The notes under the pieces were generated by a model. The model was not told the DNA's origin and searched no databases. It saw only the letters and a list, made by a program, of their open reading frames with translations. From an uncultured Holophagaceae bacterium (lineage in GTDB: Bacteria > Acidobacteriota > Holophagae > Holophagales > Holophagaceae), in the NCBI GenBank assembly GCA_903876615.1, contig CAIRAS010000438.1:1-10340 (forward strand): DNA of 10,340 bases, in the 5' to 3' direction. Of this stretch, positions 6,485-10,340 are shown in pieces. A program made the position numbers and the translations under genes. Numbering within the stretch: the first letter of the stretch is position 1; each line of letters begins with the position of its first letter.

Positions 6485-7737
6485 GGGGTCTTTCGGGGAA
6501 GGGGACCTTCTCCATCTTCCAGAGAGATGCCATGGTCCCGCAAGCGCTGGGCCAGGGTGCGGACCGTCAGCCCCAGGGCCTCCGCCGCCCGGGGCAGGTC
6601 CCCCCGGGTCTCGGCCAGCTGGCGCTGCAGCAGCTGGGCCTCGGCGGACCGGGCCACAGCCTTGAGCATGGTCTCCAGGTCGGCTCGGTCCGGCCAGGGG
6701 AGGCAGAGCGGCGTGGACCCACCCAGCAGGAGCTCGGGGAAAGTCCGGAGGGCATGGCTGTCGCTGGTGCGCAGCGTCCCTTCGATCAGGGCTTCGAGCT
6801 CGCGCACATTCCCGGGCCAGGGGTGGTCGAGCAGCTGCTTCTCGGCGGAGCGCTCGAGCCAGCGGGCAGGCCGGCCCTCCCGCTGGCTGGCTCGTTCCAG
6901 GATGAGCCGGGCCAGGGTCAGCAGGTCCTCCCGGCGCTCACGCAGGGGCGGCACCCGCAGCTCCAGGGAGCCCAACCGCCCCGCCAGCTCCGGAGGCAGG
7001 GTGCCCTCGGGATCGATGCCACCCATCCAGCCGACCTGCTGTCCGGCCGGACTATCCATGGCGCGGGCCAGGGCCCCCGCGGCCTCTGGAGAGAGAAAGT
7101 CCAGACCACCCAGGTAGAGGCTGCCACCCCGGAGGAGAGCCAGCAGCTGTGGCTCGGGGCCCTCCGGGCCCAGGGTCGCGGCGTCCAGACTCCGATACGG
7201 CGCTTCGGCGTGGCGCAGGACATGGAGCCGACGGGCGCAGCGCTCGCGGCCCGCCCCGCGCTCGCCCCGGAACAGCAGCGGCAGCGAGGTCCCAGCGGCC
7301 TGGGCCAGGGCGGCGTCCAGGGCCTGCATGGCGGGACTGTGAGCCACCCAGAGCTCCGTGGGGTCCGGCGGCGGGGCCCCCACCAGGGCCTGGAGCCGGT
7401 CCAGCAGCGCCAGGAACACCTCCAGGTCAAAGGGCTTGGGCAGGAAGTCATCGGCGCCCAGCCGCATGGCCTCCACGATGTCCTTGGGCTCCCCGAAGGC
7501 CGACATCAGCACCACCCGCAGGCCGGGCCGCAGCCGACGGGCACGGCGGATGAGCTCGAGCCCGCTCATGCCCGGGAGCCGCAGGTCCGTGACCAGCACC
7601 TGAAAAGCACCGGCCTCCAGCTCCCGCAAAGCCTCCTGGGGATCAGCCACCGCCTGCACGGTCCAGACCGACCCTTCCAGCGCCTGCGCCAGCAGGCGGC
7701 GGAAACTGTCCTTGTCCTCGACCAGCAGCAGGCGCAT
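6481..7737 (-). CDS. NtrC-family response regulator with degenerate sigma-54 ATPase domain
   Basis: A 418-residue regulator. Residues 1-115 are an intact receiver: acidic pocket E7/D8, phospho-acceptor D51 in VTDLRLPG, S79 and K101 in LPKPF. Residues about 125-320 align with the sigma-54 AAA+ domain but are eroded. Walker A reads GERGAGRE (158-165), with arginine R164 instead of the catalytic lysine. Walker B reads SLYLGGLDF (206-214), with two glycines replacing Asp-Glu. The GAFTGA loop that contacts sigma-54 is absent, and the region between Walker A and B is about 20 residues short. The later hallmarks remain: VPPLRERREDLLTLA (262-276) and HPWPGNVRELEALIEG (305-320). Residues about 360-403 form a Fis-type helix-turn-helix (AAEALGLTVRTLAQRL). 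It probably binds DNA and responds to phosphorylation but cannot drive sigma-54 transcription. No histidine kinase is in view. It is 26 bp downstream of aroDE, and no clear ribosome site precedes its ATG. Confidence 0.92.
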   Translation of the reverse strand: MRLLLVEDKDSFRRLLAQALEGSVWTVQAVADPQEALRELEAGAFQVLVTDLRLPGMSGLELIRRARRLRPGLRVVLMSAFGEPKDIVEAMRLGADDFLPKPFDLEVFLALLDRLQALVGAPPPDPTELWVAHSPAMQALDAALAQAAGTSLPLLFRGERGAGRERCARRLHVLRHAEAPYRSLDAATLGPEGPEPQLLALLRGGSLYLGGLDFLSPEAAGALARAMDSPAGQQVGWMGGIDPEGTLPPELAGRLGSLELRVPPLRERREDLLTLARLILERASQREGRPARWLERSAEKQLLDHPWPGNVRELEALIEGTLRTSDSHALRTFPELLLGGSTPLCLPWPDRADLETMLKAVARSAEAQLLQRQLAETRGDLPRAAEALGLTVRTLAQRLRDHGISLEDGEGPLPRKTP

Positions 7738-7745
7738 GGCATAAC

Positions 7746-7759
7746 GCTATCAGCTATCA
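7746..7759. repeat. Tandem 7-bp repeat between aroDE and the regulator gene
   Basis: GCTATCA occurs twice in direct tandem within the 26-bp gap between the aroDE stop and the regulator start. It occupies the place where a ribosome site would normally be. It may be chance, or a protein or initiation signal. Confidence 0.4.
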
Positions 7760-7763
7760 TCTG

Positions 7764-9140
7764 TCACAGCTCGACGGCCAGGCCCCCGCAGCCCGCGATG
7801 AAGCGCTGGGTCTGGGCCACGGCCTGGGCCTCGAAGAGGGCGGCGCCGGCCACCACCTGCAGGCCCGCCTCCCGGGCCCAGAGGGCGAAGGCGGTGTCCT
7901 CCTTGTAGATCCACTCCACGGCCCAGCGCCCGGTGGGCTGGGCGGCCGCCAGAAGCTCGGGAAAGGGCGCGGGGTCCTCCGGGGCCATGCCGAGGCTGGT
8001 GGCCTGCACGAGGCCCACCGGACCGAAGGCGGCCACCTGCGCCACGGTGGCAGGGGCGTGGCGGGACACCTGCAGGACGGGCCGCCCAGAGGCCTCCAGC
8101 AGGGCCTTGCTGGTGCGGGCCACCCCGCCGGAGCCCAGCAGCAGGACGGGGCCCGGCGCCAGCTGGGAGAGGGCCTCTTCGAACGCCTCAGCATCGGTGT
8201 TGGCGCCCTGCCAGGGCTCCCCCGGCGCACGCCGCCAGAGGGTGTTCAAGGGCCCTTCCAGGCCCAGCGCTGCGGGCAGGGTGAGCTTCAGCGGCGCCGT
8301 GATGCTCAGGCCCAGCACGCCGAGGGCCTCCAGGGCCTCCACCGCCTCGCCGGCCTCGCCGCAGAGCAGCGGCAGGTAGAGCAGGTCCTTGAGCGCCCGC
8401 TGGAAGCGCGGGTTGTGAAAGGCGGGCCCCCGCGAGTGCAGCACCGGCTCCCCCATGACCCCGCAGAGGCCATACCCAGGGTGGAGCCGCGCGCAGCGCC
8501 ACTCCCGCAGGAGGGAGAGGGGCAGCTGACCGGGCGCGGCGGGAGGGCCGTCATCCGGGGCGGCGAAGGTGAAAGCGCCGCCCCAAGCGGCCTGCAGAGC
8601 CCGGCTGGGCAGCCCCTTGGGCCCCATCAGAAAGGCCGCCAGGATCAGACCGTGATCCTTGGCCCAGGCCAGGGGGGCGCGGAGGCGACCGCTGTCGCCC
8701 AGGCGGTCCGCCCAGCCCACCCACTTGTAGGCGTCGCCGTCCGGCAGGTTGCGCAAGCGCTCCTCCAGATCGAAGACCCCGGGCGCCACATGGACCGACC
8801 GCAGCAGGCGGACATGGGTGCGGGCGGCCTGGATCTCGAGCGGGATGGGCAGCTCCCACTCCAGGTCCATCCAGGCGGGCCGCCCCTTGAGGGCCTTGAC
8901 CAGACGGGCGAGACGGCCGGCCTCCTCCTCGTCCGGCCAGCGGCCCCCCTCGGAGACTCGCCGGCAGGTGACCAGACAGCGCCGCTTCAGCGCGTCCACC
9001 ATGGCCTCGGGGTCCTGCTCCGGAAACAGGTCCAGGCGCAGCTCCGGCAGGGCGTCGTCGCCCAGGCGCAAGGCGCAGGCCCGCGCCGAGTCCCAGTCCG
9101 CATGGGTCAGGGTCACGAGGTGGAAGGGAAGGTGGCTCAC
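7764..9140 (-). CDS. aroDE: Bifunctional 3-dehydroquinate dehydratase (type I) / shikimate dehydrogenase
   Basis: Fused enzyme for steps 3 and 4 of the shikimate pathway: 3-dehydroquinate to 3-dehydroshikimate, then NADPH-dependent reduction to shikimate, in the cytoplasm. Residues about 5-212 are a short type I dehydroquinase with the substrate motif ELRLD (33-37), catalytic His in SVH (H117), the Schiff-base Lys in AYKW (K139), and the C-terminal MGPKGLPSRA (172-181) and FTFAAPDDGPPAAPGQLPLS (190-209). Residues about 222-458 are AroE: GVMGEPVLHSRGPAFHN (227-243), catalytic lysine in SITAPLK (K285), GANTD with catalytic D316, the nucleotide loop LLLGSGGVARTS (333-344) and the closing Gln Q439. 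Some AroE positions deviate: the second serine of HSxSP is glycine (G238), and VNAT reads VQAT (Q379). The start is GTG at 9140, with only weak ribosome-site-like sequence; no in-frame alternative lies just upstream. The gene leads the minus-strand cluster but is functionally unrelated to the genes after it. Confidence 0.92.
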   Translation of the reverse strand: MSHLPFHLVTLTHADWDSARACALRLGDDALPELRLDLFPEQDPEAMVDALKRRCLVTCRRVSEGGRWPDEEEAGRLARLVKALKGRPAWMDLEWELPIPLEIQAARTHVRLLRSVHVAPGVFDLEERLRNLPDGDAYKWVGWADRLGDSGRLRAPLAWAKDHGLILAAFLMGPKGLPSRALQAAWGGAFTFAAPDDGPPAAPGQLPLSLLREWRCARLHPGYGLCGVMGEPVLHSRGPAFHNPRFQRALKDLLYLPLLCGEAGEAVEALEALGVLGLSITAPLKLTLPAALGLEGPLNTLWRRAPGEPWQGANTDAEAFEEALSQLAPGPVLLLGSGGVARTSKALLEASGRPVLQVSRHAPATVAQVAAFGPVGLVQATSLGMAPEDPAPFPELLAAAQPTGRWAVEWIYKEDTAFALWAREAGLQVVAGAALFEAQAVAQTQRFIAGCGGLAVEL

Positions 9141-9318
9141 GGCGGTCTATCCGGAAAAGGCCATCCTACCCTTCCCCGGGGTGGAATGGCCCGCGAATCC
9201 CCTTCCGGGCAAGCCCTGGAAGCTGATCCAAGGCTTGGCATCGGTATGGTTTTTAAACTTCCAAAAGAGAGTTGGGGAATTCACGATGCATTCATCAGCT
9301 ATGATTCGGGACGACACC

Positions 9319-9343
9319 GGTCCGGTGGTCAGACCACCGGACC
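9319..9343 (+). promoter_or_regulatory. Perfect 12-bp dyad in the dcuB leader
   Basis: GGTCCGGTGGTC (9319-9330) and GACCACCGGACC (9332-9343) are perfect inverted copies around a single A. In DNA this looks like a dimeric regulator's operator; in RNA it would fold as an 11-bp stem with a CAG loop that ends 6 bases before the Shine-Dalgarno of dcuB. No T-run follows, so it is not a classical terminator. It could block elongation, tune ribosome access or stabilise the mRNA. Confidence 0.6.
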
Positions 9344-9349
9344 CACCCC

Positions 9350-9355
9350 AAGGAG
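9350..9355 (+). promoter_or_regulatory. Ribosome binding site of dcuB
   Basis: AAGGAG lies eight bases before the ATG at 9364 and favours this start over the in-frame ATGs at 9286 and 9301. Confidence 0.75.
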
Positions 9356-9363
9356 AGTCCCCT

Positions 9364-10340
9364 ATGTCCCCCGCCTTGATGTTCTGGATTCAATTCGTGC
9401 TCGTGCTGGGCGCCATTCTGATCGGCATCCGCAAGGGTGGGGTCGCCCTGGGGCTCATCGGCGGCTGCGGTGTCGCGGTGCTGGTCTTCGGGTTCCGGGT
9501 GGCGCCGGGAACACCCCCCATCGACGTGATGCTGATCATCCTGGCCGTGGTGACGGCCTCGGCGACCCTCCAGGTCTCGGGCGGGCTCGACTACCTGGTG
9601 CAGCTGACCGAGCGCCTGCTGCGGGCCCACCCGAAGTACGTGACCATCCTGGCCCCGCTCTCCACCTTCTTCCTTACCGTCTGCGTCGGCACCGGCCACG
9701 CGGTCTACGCCCTGCTGCCGGTCATCTCGGACGTGGCCCTGAAGACCCGCATCCGGCCCGAGCGGCCCATGGCCATCTCCAGCGTGGCTTCCCAGATGGG
9801 CATCACGGCCAGCCCCGTGGCGGCCGCCGTCACCACCTTCCTGGCCATGGCCGCCAAGAACGGGCATCCGGTGGGCCTCTTCGACATCATCCGCATCACC
9901 CTGCCCGCGGGCATCATCGGCGTCCTGGTCGCCGCAGCCTGGAGCTTCAACCGTGGCCTCGACCTCGACAAGGATCCCGAATACCAGGAGCGCCTGAAAG
10001 ACCCCGACTTCGCCAAGGCCCTGGATGCCAATGTCACCACCCTGGACAAGGTGATCCCCACCTCGGCCAAGCTCGCCGTGGGCCTGTTCTTCGCGGGCGT
10101 CCTCGCCATCATCCTCGTCGCCATGAAGCCCGGCCTGCTGCCACTGGTGAACGGCAAGCCCGTCCCCATGACCACCGTGGTGCAGATGGTCATGCTGGCC
10201 TTCGGCAGCTTCATCCTGTTCGCCACCAAGGTGAAGGCCCCGGAGATCGCCCGCTCCAGCGTCTTCATCGCGGGCATGATCGCCGTCGTCTCCATCTTCG
10301 GCATCGCCTGGATGAGCGAGACCTTCATCAAGGCCAACGA
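9364..10340 (+). CDS. dcuB: Anaerobic C4-dicarboxylate transporter, DcuB-like (3' partial)
   Basis: Inner-membrane exchanger of the Dcu family, which swaps external fumarate, malate or aspartate for succinate during fumarate respiration. About 325 of roughly 440 residues are in the window. The N terminus (IGIRKGGVALGLIGGCGVAV) and the core motifs VTASATLQVSGGLDYLV, ERLLRAHPKYVTILAP, VGTGHAVYALLPVISDVA, IRPERPMAISSVASQMGI and TASPVAAAVTT follow the DcuA/DcuB pattern. The cytosolic stretch NRGLDLDKDPEYQERL and the later GIAWMSETF resemble DcuB more than DcuA. Start 9364 has an AAGGAG site at 8 nt and gives the usual N terminus. The frame stays open upstream to ATGs at 9301 and 9286, which would add 21 or 26 hydrophilic residues; this is unlikely but not excluded. 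DcuB also has sensor roles in some bacteria (with DcuS); no such kinase is in view. Confidence 0.92.
   Translation, partial: MSPALMFWIQFVLVLGAILIGIRKGGVALGLIGGCGVAVLVFGFRVAPGTPPIDVMLIILAVVTASATLQVSGGLDYLVQLTERLLRAHPKYVTILAPLSTFFLTVCVGTGHAVYALLPVISDVALKTRIRPERPMAISSVASQMGITASPVAAAVTTFLAMAAKNGHPVGLFDIIRITLPAGIIGVLVAAAWSFNRGLDLDKDPEYQERLKDPDFAKALDANVTTLDKVIPTSAKLAVGLFFAGVLAIILVAMKPGLLPLVNGKPVPMTTVVQMVMLAFGSFILFATKVKAPEIARSSVFIAGMIAVVSIFGIAWMSETFIKAN

Larger units (their letters stand above)
9141..9363. other. Divergent intergenic region between aroDE and dcuB
   Basis: This 223-bp gap holds the control signals for two divergent genes. On the minus strand TAGGAT (9163-9168) is a possible -10 for aroDE, but no good -35 accompanies it. 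On the plus strand a block rich in A and T (9249-9262, containing TTTTTAAA) stands out from the GC-rich surroundings and probably marks the dcuB promoter core, with TTGGCA (9235-9240) just upstream. A short dyad CCAAG-G-CTTGG covers 9228-9238. I see no FNR/CRP-type TTGAT-N4-ATCAA site. A larger dyad lies nearer the gene and is listed separately. Confidence 0.5.

Noticed and set aside
5474..7908. Overlapping plus-strand open frames of 547 and 484 codons opposite the MoxR and regulator genes
   Set aside because: The composition is typical of antisense frames in GC-rich DNA, there is no recognisable domain, and they lie over strongly supported MoxR and response regulator genes.
9236..9254. Possible sigma-54 promoter (TGGCA followed by TGGTTTTT) before dcuB
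   Set aside because: The -24-like GG is present, but at the required spacing the -12 GC reads GT and TTGC is missing. The nearby NtrC-like regulator also lacks the sigma-54 contact motif.

Overview
The window is high-GC bacterial chromosome, densely coded on both strands with short intergenic gaps. The content suits a free-living anaerobic or facultative, Gram-negative-type bacterium: a branched-chain amino acid type ABC importer, a fused shikimate-pathway enzyme, a MoxR ATPase, an NtrC-like regulator, a RodZ-like membrane protein and a DcuB-type C4-dicarboxylate exchanger. My best guess is an Acidobacteriota member of the Holophaga/Geothrix type. That rests on GC content, gene mix and style, not on a marker gene, so treat it as tentative.

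Left part (1-3415, + strand): the end of a LivH-like permease, then a LivM permease and LivG ATPase fused in one 651-residue polypeptide, then a LivF ATPase. The genes are packed with 10-11 nt spacing and have clear Shine-Dalgarno sites. Together they supply the membrane and ATPase parts of one importer of the hydrophobic amino acid uptake family. No periplasmic binding protein is in view; it may lie upstream.

Middle (3416-3606): a complete tRNA-Gly with anticodon CCC and encoded CCA, followed at once by a perfect 23-bp inverted repeat. The repeat begins inside the tRNA 3' end and probably acts as a terminator between the tRNA and the converging minus-strand operon.

Minus-strand cluster (9140 down to 3607): fused 3-dehydroquinate dehydratase/shikimate dehydrogenase, then an NtrC-family response regulator with an eroded ATPase domain, a MoxR AAA+ ATPase, a RodZ-like HTH/transmembrane protein and an uncharacterised helical protein. 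The last four are joined by short overlaps (ATGA, 10 or 1 nt, ATGA), so they are probably translated together. Their combination is the least ordinary thing in the window and could be an undescribed signalling or envelope module.

Right end (9141-10340, + strand): a 223-bp divergent promoter region, with a perfect 12-bp dyad just before the Shine-Dalgarno, leads into a DcuB-like fumarate/succinate exchanger cut by the window edge. The long plus-strand reading frames opposite the minus-strand cluster are high-GC shadows, not genes.
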